Counted from the stretch's first letter, positions 25,667 through 33,093 are shown. The stretch is 64,000 nucleotides of DNA from DASZUK01 sp963844575 (GCA_963844575.1 CAWJOU010000005.1:2480001-2544000); one strand, 5' to 3'. Numbers and translations are program-made. The notes: generated from the sequence alone by a model not told the origin.

Positions 25667-26577
25667 CCCCCCAGACCCCCTCCGAGGTGTGGGGCGTGAA
25701 GCCCATCGAGTGGGACGCCTTCTGGTCGCACGAGAGCCAAGCCGAGGGGTGGCTAATGGAGCCGGTCGTTGCCGCCGGGCGTCAGACCGCCATCTATTCG
25801 ACGGCGAAGATCGGCAAGTCGTTGCTCTCGCTCGATATCTCGGCAGCCGGGTCGACTGGCCGCTCGTCCCTCGGCCAACCGGCCCAGGACCCGATCGACG
25901 TGGTGTACCTCGACCTGGAAATGACCGAGGCCGATCTTCGAGAACGACTCGGCGATCTTGGCTACGGGCCAGACGACGACCTGAGCCGGCTGCACTACTA
26001 CTCGCTCCCGGCGCTGCCGCCGCTCGACACTGATGTCGGCGGGGAGATCGTGGTCGACCTCGCTCGCCGAGCCGGCGCGCAGTTGGTGGTGGTAGACACG
26101 ATGGCCCGGGTGGTGTCCGGCGACGAGAACTCGGCGGACACCTACCGCGACTTCTACCGCTTCACCGGGTCCCGGCTGAAACAGATGGGTGTCGCCCTCC
26201 TGCGGCTGGACCATCAGGGGAAGGATCCGTCCCATGGCGCTCGCGGATCATCGGCGAAGGACGACGACCTCGACATCGTCTTCCGTCTGTCCGCGGTGGA
26301 CGCCACCACGCTGAAGCTCACTCGCACCCGCAGCCGAGTCCCCTGGGTCCCTTCCGAGGTGACGGTCACCAGGCGGGATGCGCCGTTTCTCCAGCACGTA
26401 CTGGCGCATGACGTGGTCCTTGCCGGAACCGAGGAGGTCGTGCAGTTGCTCGATCAGCTCGAAGTGGCCATCGACGCTTCTGCGGCCGGGGCGTTGCAGG
26501 TGCTAAAGGCCGCCGGCCACGGCAAGCGGAAGGCGCTGGTTCTCGCCGCACTGAAGGCAAGGAGGGTAGGGCGATGA
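25663..26577 (+). CDS. RepA-like / AAA_25 ATPase (RecA-fold replication protein)
   Basis: A 304-residue P-loop ATPase of the RepA/AAA_25 type found in plasmids, phages and integrative elements. The phosphate-binding loop is IYSTAKIGKSLLSLDISAAG and Walker B-like strands are VVYLDLEMTE and LVVVDTMARVVSG. The family motif LLRLDHQGKDPSHGARGSSA ends with a conserved His/Lys region, and a short C-terminal winged-helix-like tail follows (GALQVLKAAGHGKRKALVLA). Start GTG 25663 overlaps the previous stop. Directly downstream lies a GGAACC repeat array, a reasonable origin for a RepA-type helicase. This implies the element may replicate when excised. Confidence 0.82.
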   Translation: MTPQTPSEVWGVKPIEWDAFWSHESQAEGWLMEPVVAAGRQTAIYSTAKIGKSLLSLDISAAGSTGRSSLGQPAQDPIDVVYLDLEMTEADLRERLGDLGYGPDDDLSRLHYYSLPALPPLDTDVGGEIVVDLARRAGAQLVVVDTMARVVSGDENSADTYRDFYRFTGSRLKQMGVALLRLDHQGKDPSHGARGSSAKDDDLDIVFRLSAVDATTLKLTRTRSRVPWVPSEVTVTRRDAPFLQHVLAHDVVLAGTEEVVQLLDQLEVAIDASAAGALQVLKAAGHGKRKALVLAALKARRVGR

Positions 26578-26580
26578 CCA

Positions 26581-26758
26581 GTTCCGCGGTTCCGGGAACC
26601 GTTTCTTCGGGGTCCAGAACGGAACTGATGGGAACCGCCGGTGTCTCGATTGACAGAGTCCCCGCTCGCGACATTCGCATGGGTTCCGGGAACCGATGGG
26701 AACCGACCCCACCCAGCCGGTTCCCGGTTCTCCCCCCCTTTAGGGGGGAACTGGGACC
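26581..26758. repeat. iteron-like GGAACC repeat region, candidate origin
   Basis: A 180-nt stretch after the RepA-like gene dense in GGAACC/GGTTCC units. The palindrome GGTTCCGGGAACC occurs at 26588-26600 and 26682-26694. The 17-mer GGAACYGATGGGAACCG occurs at 26621-26637 and 26689-26705. CCGGTTCCCGGTTC lies at 26717-26730, then a C-rich/G-rich hairpin (CCCCCC-TTTA-GGGGGG, about 26733-26748) and GGGGGAACTGGGACC. A 70-codon frame runs through it from 26574, but its composition follows the repeats and I do not call it a gene. Confidence 0.6.
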
Positions 26759-26782
26759 GAGGGGGAGTGGGCTGGTGGTCCT

Positions 26783-27049
26783 ATGAGCTCAACCGCACGG
26801 AGGTACCGACCGATCTCGCGGGTGGTCCTCTCCAACCCGATCGCGGACGATGCTCCCCCTCGGGTGAAGGAGGGCGCGATTCGTCGTCGTCTCGTCGCCC
26901 TGACTGGCAAGTGCCCGTGCGGCGCGGAGCTTGTCGTTCCAGACCTGACTCCTGGTTCGATGGCCGTCGTTGCCGTGGAGCACGACCCTGACTGCCCAGC
27001 AACGGAGGAGCTTTCCGGTGTACCGGGTTCGCGACGGGTGTCCGAATGA
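26783..27049 (+). CDS. small putative metal-binding protein, 88 aa
   Basis: An 88-residue protein starting at ATG 26783. It contains GKCPCGAELV and later EHDPDCPATEE, a Cys-x-Cys plus His/Cys arrangement that could bind zinc. No family recognised. It follows the repeat region of the candidate origin. Downstream, 27050-27209 holds no convincing gene; a 90-codon frame there (27046-27318) has random-looking composition. Confidence 0.55.
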   Translation: MSSTARRYRPISRVVLSNPIADDAPPRVKEGAIRRRLVALTGKCPCGAELVVPDLTPGSMAVVAVEHDPDCPATEELSGVPGSRRVSE

Positions 27050-27209
27050 TCGACAGCACACCGAATAGGTGGGAATCCGCGAGTGGATCTGCCTGCTGCC
27101 CGTGGAGAGGGCGGCTCGACGACGATCGTGCCACGGCCATTCGACGTCCTCGGAACCAAGGCCATGTCCACTCGAATCTTCCACTTGATTTGGACAAGAG
27201 GTCCCAACC

Positions 27210-28028
27210 GTGCCTCGAGGTGACTATCTGCGTTCGGACACGAAGCGGACGGTCGAAAGCTGCGACGCCCTCGACATCCGCCTCGTCTTTCGACAACGTC
27301 CCAGGATCGGTGCCCTAGTGAGCCTTTCCTGGGAGGGTCCGTTGGGACGTCGGTCGTCAGCAGATATGTGGTTTGGCGCGACCGGTGCCAGTTTGTTCTG
27401 GGGCGACGCCGAAGGCCGGGCGGTGGCTCAGAACCTTAAAATCGAAAGGACTCCACAGCATCTCGGCGGCGTCCGACCTTGGTGGGTCTGCCCCGACTGC
27501 GGTCGACGGTGCGCCATCGTCTATGGCTTCGCCGATCGGTTCACCTGCCGCCAGTGTGGAAACCTGACCTACACCACCAGCCAGTCGTCCGAGTGGGTCC
27601 GGAAGATTCGCAAGGCTCGGAAGATCCAAGCCCGGCTAGAGATACTGAAGATCGGTGATCGTCGGGTGCCCATCCGGCCCAAGGGGATGCACGAGCAGAC
27701 GTTCCGCCGACTCGTCGACCGGTGGGTGGCGGCAGAACTTGCTTCCGGTGCAGCCTTCAAACCCGTGGCCGAGGGGTGGGCCCGGGAGCGGGCGCGTCGG
27801 AGTCGCGCGTTCTCGGCGGGCAAGGCGCCCTTCCGGACTCGACTCTTACAAGCGGTCCTTCAGGTCGTGCAGGTGTTGAGCGATGACCAAGCTTGCTTCG
27901 GCAAGGTCGGCCAGCAGTTCCGCTGGGTCGATCTCGCCTGCCGTGCCAGGTTTCGCCAGTTGTCCGAGACCACGACGTATCCCTGCGCCGTACGCCTCGA
28001 CGGTACGAGCGTCCGCGGCGTCGGCTAG
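27210..28028 (+). CDS. zinc-ribbon mobile-element protein
   Basis: A 272-residue frame from GTG 27210. The middle carries a zinc ribbon: PWWVCPDCGRRCAIVY, then DRFTCRQCGNLTYTTSQSSE. This pattern is familiar from small uncharacterised proteins of integrative elements and phages in many bacteria. The upstream part has LSWEGPLGRRSSADMWF. A helical region (KIRKARKIQARLEILKIGD) follows the ribbon. Roughly the last 60 residues overlap the opposite-strand gene at 27846-28400 and look unlike coding sequence, so the true 3' end may have been lost or frameshifted near 27.84 kb. Function unknown; nucleic-acid binding is likely. Confidence 0.7.
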   Translation: MPRGDYLRSDTKRTVESCDALDIRLVFRQRPRIGALVSLSWEGPLGRRSSADMWFGATGASLFWGDAEGRAVAQNLKIERTPQHLGGVRPWWVCPDCGRRCAIVYGFADRFTCRQCGNLTYTTSQSSEWVRKIRKARKIQARLEILKIGDRRVPIRPKGMHEQTFRRLVDRWVAAELASGAAFKPVAEGWARERARRSRAFSAGKAPFRTRLLQAVLQVVQVLSDDQACFGKVGQQFRWVDLACRARFRQLSETTTYPCAVRLDGTSVRGVG

Positions 28029-28400
28029 CTCGTCTGCTTCCCGTAGATGGTCGACTCCGAGGATCGCCCGGACCAGTTCCCAGTGGCGATCGAATTCCGC
28101 CTCGGCAACCGTCCGTTCGTCGCCGCCGAAGGCACGGGGTAGAACCGACGGCCTCTGACTCAGGCGGATCGCCAGATCCAACCGGTTGATGACGGCCTCT
28201 TCGTATTTGGTAAGCAACTCGAAGCCCACTTGATCCGATTGCAGGTGGGAAGTGAGAGCCCGGATTGCCCGATCGTAGGCCGCCTTGGCCGGGGTTCCCT
28301 CCATGGCGTCGAAGGTCTCGTCGACGATCCCGCCGTCCCCAGATCGCCTGGGGCGCGTTGTTACCCTGTCCACGTCGCTACCTCCCGGGGTAGTGGCCAC
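27846..28400 (-). CDS. hypothetical helical protein, 184 aa
   Basis: A 184-residue, mostly helical frame on the minus strand (YDRAIRALTSHLQSDQVGFE, LLTKYEEAVINRLDLAIRLS). Its 3' end overlaps the convergent zinc-ribbon gene by about 180 nt. The first 32 residues are less typical, and ATG 28304 is a good alternative start. Even amino-acid composition over the helical part supports real coding. No family recognised. Confidence 0.6.
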   Translation of the reverse strand: MATTPGGSDVDRVTTRPRRSGDGGIVDETFDAMEGTPAKAAYDRAIRALTSHLQSDQVGFELLTKYEEAVINRLDLAIRLSQRPSVLPRAFGGDERTVAEAEFDRHWELVRAILGVDHLREADELADAADARTVEAYGAGIRRGLGQLAKPGTAGEIDPAELLADLAEASLVIAQHLHDLKDRL

Positions 28401-28433
28401 GGCCCCGGGGGTGCTCCAACACCCGCCGGGGCC
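28401..28433. promoter_or_regulatory. strong GC hairpin upstream of the 27846 gene
   Basis: GGCCCCGG-GGGTG, a 6-nt loop CTCCAA, then CACCC-G-CCGGGGCC: a 13-bp stem with one bulged G. It lies immediately before the 28400 start on the minus strand and 100 nt before the divergent excisionase-like gene. No T-run follows in either direction, so an attenuator or protein site fits better than a terminator. Confidence 0.5.
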
Positions 28434-28440
28434 AAACCTA

Positions 28441-28483
28441 TTGTCAGTTGACTAGTATTGGTCCTCCCATAGGCAACTGTCAA
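28441..28483. promoter_or_regulatory. inverted repeat upstream of the excisionase-like gene
   Basis: TTGTCAGTTG (28441-28450) and CAACTGTCAA (28474-28483) form a 10-bp inverted repeat with one mismatch and a 23-nt spacer. It lies in an A+T-rich stretch 16 nt before the ATG at 28499. A possible -35 (TTGACT) overlaps the left arm. It is probably an operator or promoter element for the divergent pair. Confidence 0.5.
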
Positions 28484-28498
28484 GAGTACGATCATCCA

Positions 28499-28687
28499 AT
28501 GCCTCCTGACCTTGTCGGTGCCGCCGAGATCATGACCCTGTTGGGCGTCAGCCGGCAGCGCGTTGATCAACTCACCCGGCGGCCGGATTTTCCCGAGCCG
28601 ATTGCCGACCTCTCGGCTGGACGCATCTGGTCTCGTGATGCCGTGGTGAAATGGGCACAGGTGACTGGGCGAGAGATCACGCTCTAG
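28499..28687 (+). CDS. excisionase/AlpA-like helix-turn-helix protein
   Basis: A 62-residue MerR-type winged-helix protein of the AlpA/Xis kind. It begins PDLVGAAEIMTLLGVSRQRV (the recognition HTH), continues DQLTRRPDFPEPIADL (the wing with the conserved FPxP), and closes with SAGRIWSRDAVVKWA. The family includes excisionases and small regulators, so it is a candidate recombination directionality factor for the serine recombinase. A regulatory role is equally possible. ATG 28499 follows AAGAGTACG. The next gene starts at its stop. Confidence 0.8.
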   Translation: MPPDLVGAAEIMTLLGVSRQRVDQLTRRPDFPEPIADLSAGRIWSRDAVVKWAQVTGREITL

Positions 28688-29007
28688 TGATTGGATTCAC
28701 TCTCTCGCTGGAGACCAACGGGAGGATGTCCGGAGCCGTGACTGGCGTCAACCCAGCCTTCGCTGCGCTCGGAGTGTCAGGCATCGTGATCCTTGCGTGG
28801 CTGCTATTCGAAATGGCAGCTGCGCAGAACCAGGGCCAGTTTCCTGATCAGCCCTATGACCGCTCAACCTTCAGAGGTCGCTTTGCGCGGCAACAGTCGC
28901 GGAAATTTGGCAGGGTGCGGATGAAGGTCGCGAGGTTCGTATTTCTCGGCGTCATCGGAGTCGCCCTACTCGTAGCGGCCGTTGCAGCACTCGTCGAGTA
29001 TGCGTGA
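28687..29007 (+). CDS. small membrane protein, 106 aa
   Basis: A 106-residue protein with two transmembrane segments (about 20-40, GVSGIVILAWLLFEMAAA; about 86-104, VFLGVIGVALLVAAVAALVE) and a basic loop between them (FRGRFARQQSRKFGRVRMKV). GTG 28687 overlaps the stop of the excisionase-like gene. An alternative ATG at 28726 has GGAGG with no spacing. No family recognised. Its 3' end overlaps the minus-strand 28966 frame by 42 nt. Confidence 0.6.
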   Translation: MIGFTLSLETNGRMSGAVTGVNPAFAALGVSGIVILAWLLFEMAAAQNQGQFPDQPYDRSTFRGRFARQQSRKFGRVRMKVARFVFLGVIGVALLVAAVAALVEYA

Positions 29008-29382
29008 CGGAGCGGCAACCGAAGTTGCTGGTGAGGCCGGGAGCAGCCCTACAGATGGCCGACGAGATGCCCGGACCACAGTGGCCGATTGTCCGGGTCG
29101 AGGTGAACGCGGAAGACGAGGTGCGGCAGTACCCGTCGCGTCGCCGAATGCCGCTCGGTAGCCCATCGAACGGACCGGCTCCCGGCACCCCTCCATCGTC
29201 CCCGGGTGCGGGTGGGCGTCCTTCGGTCGGTAGACCCAGCGCCCGCACTCGCCCGGGTGGTGGTTGAGCGGCCCGTCGACGTCCACGGCTGGAACCTTGG
29301 CATAGCGAGCGTCTGTTCGTAATCGAGGCTGCTCCGCCTCGTCGGGGTTCTTTCCGCCGACCCTGTACTCAATGTGCGCCAT
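28966..29382 (-). CDS. small conserved protein, copy 1 (partner of the PLD-like gene)
   Basis: A 138-codon frame whose ATG directly abuts the stop of the PLD-like gene (TGA-ATG), so the two are one operon. Residues 25-75 (DARYAKVPAVDVDGPLNHHP, CGRWVYRPKDAHPHPGTMEG) are clearly related to a second frame at 32173-32424, which supports a real protein. After about residue 78 the sequence is Arg/Pro/Ser-rich and probably out of frame, so the original C-terminus may be lost. Family unknown. Confidence 0.55.
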   Translation of the reverse strand: MAHIEYRVGGKNPDEAEQPRLRTDARYAKVPAVDVDGPLNHHPGECGRWVYRPKDAHPHPGTMEGCREPVRSMGYRAAFGDATGTAAPRLPRSPRPGQSATVVRASRRPSVGLLPASPATSVAAPSRILDECCNGRYE

Positions 29383-30285
29383 TCAGGCCGGCTCGCCAGG
29401 TGTGCTAGCGAGATCGATAGCCGAGGCGGTCCCGTCGTTGGCGGTCGCCGCCGGCCCCACTCGGACCGGCTCAACGCGAACCGCTCCCTCGAATAGCTGG
29501 TTTAGTCGATCACGGAGTGAACTACTGTCTTCGGGCTTCAACCGGACCAAGGTGGTGAGATGCTTCCCGACACCGTTCACCGAGGTACCGATAAGGGTCA
29601 CTCCGTCGTCGGCTCGCACGACGGCTCGATCATGTAGCTCGTTGCCCCCGACTACTCGCAGGTCGATTCTCTCGGCTCCCGCGAAGTGGCCCAAGGCCAC
29701 CGCAAGTGCTGATGTTCCTCCTTTCGGCTCCTTGATGAGCACTCGGATAATCGACGACGAGGTGATGAGCCACTGCAACTGCTCGGCTCTGAAGTACGGA
29801 TCGACCAGTAGGCCCTCTCCCGCCTCCTGAACTGCTTGGGTCAGTTCCACAAGCGACAAGGGGTTGCCGGCCTCCAGCGTTACAACCGATGGAACGGAGT
29901 CGTCGGAGTTGATCTCCTTGGCCTCGCGGATGACTCCACGTAGGAAGGCTCGGCCCAGTTCGGTCAGCTCTAGACCAGCCTGTGCATCGCCTGCAGCCCA
30001 TTCCATCCGCACCAGGAAGTCCGTCGTTGACTCGGCAGGTTGTCGAACGGACATCGCAGTTCGAACGAGTTGGCCGACCATCGACTCCCAGCCGAACTCC
30101 CACCTCTCCTCCCTCGGTGCAGCACTAGCGGCGAACTTGTTGACTTGCGTCGCCGTCGGACGCACGCCCTCCTCGTTGAGCAAGCGAATGTAACGAAGGC
30201 CCCGGAAGACGGCCTGGTCGGCCAGGTCCGATCCGGTCCCGGTCGAAGGGCTCGCGGAAGGGGCCGCCCCTTTGAACGGGCTCAC
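29383..30285 (-). CDS. PLD-like domain protein with N-terminal winged-helix-like region
   Basis: A 300-residue protein. The N-terminal 130 residues look like a winged-helix-type region (GLRYIRLLNEEGVRPTATQV, then LELTELGRAFLRGVIREA). The C-terminal half has a phospholipase D-like core: LLVDPYFRAEQLQWLITSSS early and a single HKD-like motif LHDRAVV...DDGVTLIGTSVNG, in which Lys is replaced by Arg. One motif per chain implies a dimer if catalytic. Proteins of this build occur in mobile elements and in anti-phage loci, where they act as nucleases or sensors; that role is inferred here. It is followed directly by the small 28966 gene. Confidence 0.72.
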   Translation of the reverse strand: MSPFKGAAPSASPSTGTGSDLADQAVFRGLRYIRLLNEEGVRPTATQVNKFAASAAPREERWEFGWESMVGQLVRTAMSVRQPAESTTDFLVRMEWAAGDAQAGLELTELGRAFLRGVIREAKEINSDDSVPSVVTLEAGNPLSLVELTQAVQEAGEGLLVDPYFRAEQLQWLITSSSIIRVLIKEPKGGTSALAVALGHFAGAERIDLRVVGGNELHDRAVVRADDGVTLIGTSVNGVGKHLTTLVRLKPEDSSSLRDRLNQLFEGAVRVEPVRVGPAATANDGTASAIDLASTPGEPA

Positions 30286-30596
30286 AGGCCCACCGAGCAG
30301 GTGAACGCGGCTCGCCGCGCCGTCGAAGGCGCCGACAAGTGTGCCCGGACCGGGGGTCGAGACATCAAGGTTTGACTAAAGTTGCATTCGTGGGGGACGA
30401 GCCTGTCGAGCACTTGAGAGATGTTCCCTGGAACGTCTGGACGGGAGGAGCCGGCGTACTGGCTGGGGTCATCCTAGGGGCGGTCACGCGGAACGTTGCC
30501 CTGGGATTCTTTTCAGCGGTCGTGCTGGGCGTTGGGGGCTTCGTCTGCGCGAGGTTCAAGTCCGGCGCGGTGGTGGCGTTCTTTGGCTGCCTCGTC

Positions 30597-31709
30597 CTAG
30601 TGTCGTGAGTCGCCGATCCGCTGAAGATATCCAGCGAGTGACTCGAGGATCTCGTCGGCCGTCTTCGTCCAGACGTAGGGACGGGGGTTCTCGTTCCAAG
30701 TGCCGATCCAAGAGGTGATGGAGTCGGCGAGCTCCTTCACGCTGCGGTGGGTGCCCCGGCGGATCCACTTGGTGGTGATCTCGGCGAACCACCGCTCGAC
30801 CAGGTTGAGCCAGCTCGACGACGTCGGCGTGAAGTGCACGTGGAACCGGGGGTGGGCGAGCAGCCACTTCTTGATGGCCGGGGTCTTGTGGGTGGAAGCG
30901 TTGTCGATGACCAGGTGGACGTCGAGGTCTTTGGGCACGTTCTTGTCGATCAGGTTCAAGAACTTCTTGAACTCGATGGCCCGGTGCTGGGGAGTGAGCT
31001 GGTGGGTGACCTCCCCGGTCGCCAAGTTGAGCGCGGCATAGAGGTCGATGGTGCCGTTGCGCTTGTAGTCGTGGCTTTGGCGCTGGGGGACCCCGGGCAG
31101 GAGCGGAAAGATGGGCTGGGTCCGATCGAGGGCCTGGACCTGGGTCTTCTCGTCGACCGCCAGCACGACGGCATGGTCCGGTGGGTTCATGTAGAGCCCG
31201 ACCACGTCACGGACCTTCTCGATGAACTGGGGATCGCTCGACAGCTTGAACGTGTCCACCAGGTGCGGCTTCAACCCGAACGCCCGCCAGATCCGACTGA
31301 CCGCCGACTGGGACATGCCGGTCGCCTTGGCCATCGAACGGGTCGACCAGTGGGTGGCGTCGGTCGGGGTCTCCTCCAACGTCTTGACCACCACCGCCTC
31401 GACGTGGTCGTCAGTGACGGTGCGGGGGCTGCCCGGACGGGGCTCGTCAGAGAGGCCTTCGAGGCGCTTGGTGATGAACCGGTCCCGCCACTTGCCCACC
31501 GTGACCGGGTGCACACCCAGGCCGGCCGCCACCATCTGGTTGGTTGCTCCCGCCTCGGCACAGGCCAGCACGATCCTGGCCCGCAGTGCCAGGGCCTGAG
31601 CGCTCTTCGGACGCCTCGCCCAGCGTTCGAGGGTCTGGCGCTCGTCGTCGGTCAGGACGAGCGGTTTCTTCGGTCGGCCGGTTCTGGGCATGTGCACCTC
31701 CATGGTCAC
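30597..31709 (-). CDS. IS630-family transposase
   Basis: A 370-residue DDE transposase. The N-terminal HTH part has ALALRARIVLACAEAGATNQ and GLGVHPVTVGKWRDRFITKR. The catalytic core has VLAVDEKTQVQALDRT (first Asp), LDVHLVIDNASTHKTPAIKK (second Asp) and SSWLNLVERWFAEITTK (Glu). It looks intact. Its TAG stop is completed by the TA target duplication at the left edge, common for this family. It is likely active. Confidence 0.93.
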   Translation of the reverse strand: MTMEVHMPRTGRPKKPLVLTDDERQTLERWARRPKSAQALALRARIVLACAEAGATNQMVAAGLGVHPVTVGKWRDRFITKRLEGLSDEPRPGSPRTVTDDHVEAVVVKTLEETPTDATHWSTRSMAKATGMSQSAVSRIWRAFGLKPHLVDTFKLSSDPQFIEKVRDVVGLYMNPPDHAVVLAVDEKTQVQALDRTQPIFPLLPGVPQRQSHDYKRNGTIDLYAALNLATGEVTHQLTPQHRAIEFKKFLNLIDKNVPKDLDVHLVIDNASTHKTPAIKKWLLAHPRFHVHFTPTSSSWLNLVERWFAEITTKWIRRGTHRSVKELADSITSWIGTWNENPRPYVWTKTADEILESLAGYLQRIGDSRH

Positions 31710-31782
31710 ATGCCCGAACGCGCCCCCCGCCCCGAAATTCCCGATCAGCCGATATTCCCTATGAACTGGTGACTCGGAACAC
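30600..31782. mobile_element. IS630-type insertion sequence, 1183 bp
   Basis: Terminal inverted repeats start GTGTCGTGAGTCGCC on the left (30600) and GTGTTCCGAGTCACC on the right (reading inward from 31782). It is flanked by TA on both sides (30598-30599 and 31783-31784), the expected IS630/Tc1 target duplication. It contains one transposase gene on the minus strand. It splits the membrane gene at 30390-32114. Confidence 0.88.
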
Positions 31783-32172
31783 TAGTGGTGGCGGGAATCT
31801 TCGGTACCGCGCAGATCCAGACCGTCGCCGTGACAAAGTCGACACATCAACTGGTGAACTATTCCTGTGGCCAGGCGATGGAACACCCCTTCGCAAATCC
31901 GACGTGGTTTTGGCAGGGGCAGGTGGGGCCGCACGCGGTCGAAACATGCGCCTACACGATGAACCACTTCCGTATCAATGGATGGGTGGCGCTTAGCGTC
32001 GGAGCCCTGCTCGTACTTCTGGCGTTTCGTATGGCGAGCATGGCTCTTCGACGCGAAGCGGCCGCCGCCGAGAGGATCCGCCGAAAGAAAGGGAGCAGCT
32101 TGAGGACAACGTGAGTTCGGAGCTGCCGAGCGAGCCCTCCCGACCAGCACCCCAAGAATCAGCCCTGCCGAT

Positions 32173-32424
32173 TCACCGGCCCCAGATCCTCGAGCCCTCG
32201 GTGTGCTCGTTGCAGGAGTAGAAGCGCATCCTCTGCCTGCCGAAGGCCGTACGGAAGCCCACCCACCTGACTGGCTGCGAGCACCCCTCCATCGTCCCCG
32301 GGTGAAAGTCCGCGTCCTTGGGCCGGTACACCCAGCGCCAGCACGAGCCGGGGGGAGTTGCTGATCGGCCCGTCGACATCCACGCTGGCAGCTTGGCATG
32401 GCGAACGTATGTTTGCACCTCCAT
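32173..32424 (-). CDS. small conserved protein, copy 2
   Basis: An 83-residue frame related to residues 20-75 of the frame at 28966-29382. Shared stretches are RHAKLPA, RWVYRPKDADFHPGTMEGC and PVRWVGFRTAFG. Between LPA and RWVY the reading differs because a one-base loss and a one-base gain cancel: VDVDGP in copy 1 becomes WMSTGR here. The C-terminus is different (RMRFYSCNEHTEGSRIWGR). It has no PLD-like neighbour; it is divergent from the Panacea-domain gene. Either a diverged working copy or a decaying one. Confidence 0.5.
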   Translation of the reverse strand: MEVQTYVRHAKLPAWMSTGRSATPPGSCWRWVYRPKDADFHPGTMEGCSQPVRWVGFRTAFGRQRMRFYSCNEHTEGSRIWGR

Positions 32425-32498
32425 GGCGCCGCAGCCCGCCGGTCGCTACCTATATGCAGATGAGCCTCATTTATACAGCCAGGTAGTACCATGCGTGC

Positions 32499-33074
32499 AT
32501 GAGCGAGGTGCGACGGGTAGGTGCGCACGATGTGGGGGCGGCTCTTCTCAGTCGACGCCCGGATCTAGATCGGCTGCAGCTGCACAAGCTGCTCTACCTG
32601 AGCCAAGCGGCGTCGTTGGCGTGGTTTGATGAGCCCCTGATTCGAGAGAGCTTTGAAGCGTGGCGCAACGGACCAGTGCAGCCTGGCGTGGAGTCGACCT
32701 ACAAGGATTCAGGAGATCACTCAATCGGTTCACCCCGAGGTGGGGACCCCGACAAGTTGACAGACCGAGGTAGTTGGATCGTCGGACAGATTCTCGATCG
32801 GTACGGCCACCACTCAGGCTCGGCGCTGGCCGACCTGGTGAAGGGTGAGGGAAGTCCATGGCTGCAAGTTCGGTCGGACCTCCCCAAGGATGCGTCTTCT
32901 CGGCAGACTATCCCGGACGACCTGATTCGAGCCTTTCATCGCCACTATGGGGTGACGAGGCCGAGGGCGACTACCGAGGAGCGAGCCCTTGCCTCAAAGG
33001 CTCGTTCAGGGGACGCCGAAGCTCTGAAGGACCTGGCGGAGCTCGTTTTGGGCAAGCGCCCGTCTCTCGTCTGA
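32499..33074 (+). CDS. Panacea-domain protein (SocA/GepA-like antitoxin)
   Basis: A 191-residue protein matching the Panacea (DUF4065) pattern: LDRLQLHKLLYLSQAASLAW, ESFEAWRNGPVQPGVESTYK, then a helical C-terminus (DLIRAFHRHYGVT, ALKDLAELVLGKR). Panacea is the hyperpromiscuous antitoxin domain that neutralises many unrelated toxins; SocA additionally acts as a ClpXP adaptor. An A+T-rich promoter region with TATACA lies about 30-60 nt upstream. The 54-aa frame directly downstream is the natural candidate for its partner. It lies at the right end of the integrated element, a usual place for addiction or defence modules. Confidence 0.82.
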   Translation: MSEVRRVGAHDVGAALLSRRPDLDRLQLHKLLYLSQAASLAWFDEPLIRESFEAWRNGPVQPGVESTYKDSGDHSIGSPRGGDPDKLTDRGSWIVGQILDRYGHHSGSALADLVKGEGSPWLQVRSDLPKDASSRQTIPDDLIRAFHRHYGVTRPRATTEERALASKARSGDAEALKDLAELVLGKRPSLV

Positions 33075-33093
33075 ACTTCAACCGCCCCACCCA

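Larger units (their letters stand above)
30390..32114 (+). pseudogene. membrane protein of about 179 aa interrupted by an IS630-type element
   Basis: Two open pieces, 30390-30599 and 31785-32114, join in frame when the insertion (30600-31782) and one TA copy are removed. The result reads ...FGCLVL|VVAGIFGTAQ.... The restored protein has about four hydrophobic segments: AGVLAGVILGAV, GFFSAVVLGVGGFV, VVAFFGCLVLVVAGIF and WVALSVGALLVLLAF. An extracellular-type loop contains two Cys (YSCGQAMEHPF; VETCAYTMNH), and the tail is basic. GTG 30390 follows TTGACTAAAG. Family unknown. The clean fit shows that the insertion is recent. Confidence 0.75.

Noticed and set aside
26574..26786. 70-codon frame through the GGAACC repeat region
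   Set aside because: Its sequence simply follows the repeats; no independent sign of coding.
27046..27318. 90-codon plus-strand frame after the 88-aa protein
   Set aside because: Random-like composition, and it overlaps the start of the zinc-ribbon gene in another frame.
29004..29267. 87-codon plus-strand frame opposite the small PLD-partner gene
   Set aside because: The minus-strand frame has a related copy elsewhere in the island; this one is Pro/Gly-rich and has none.
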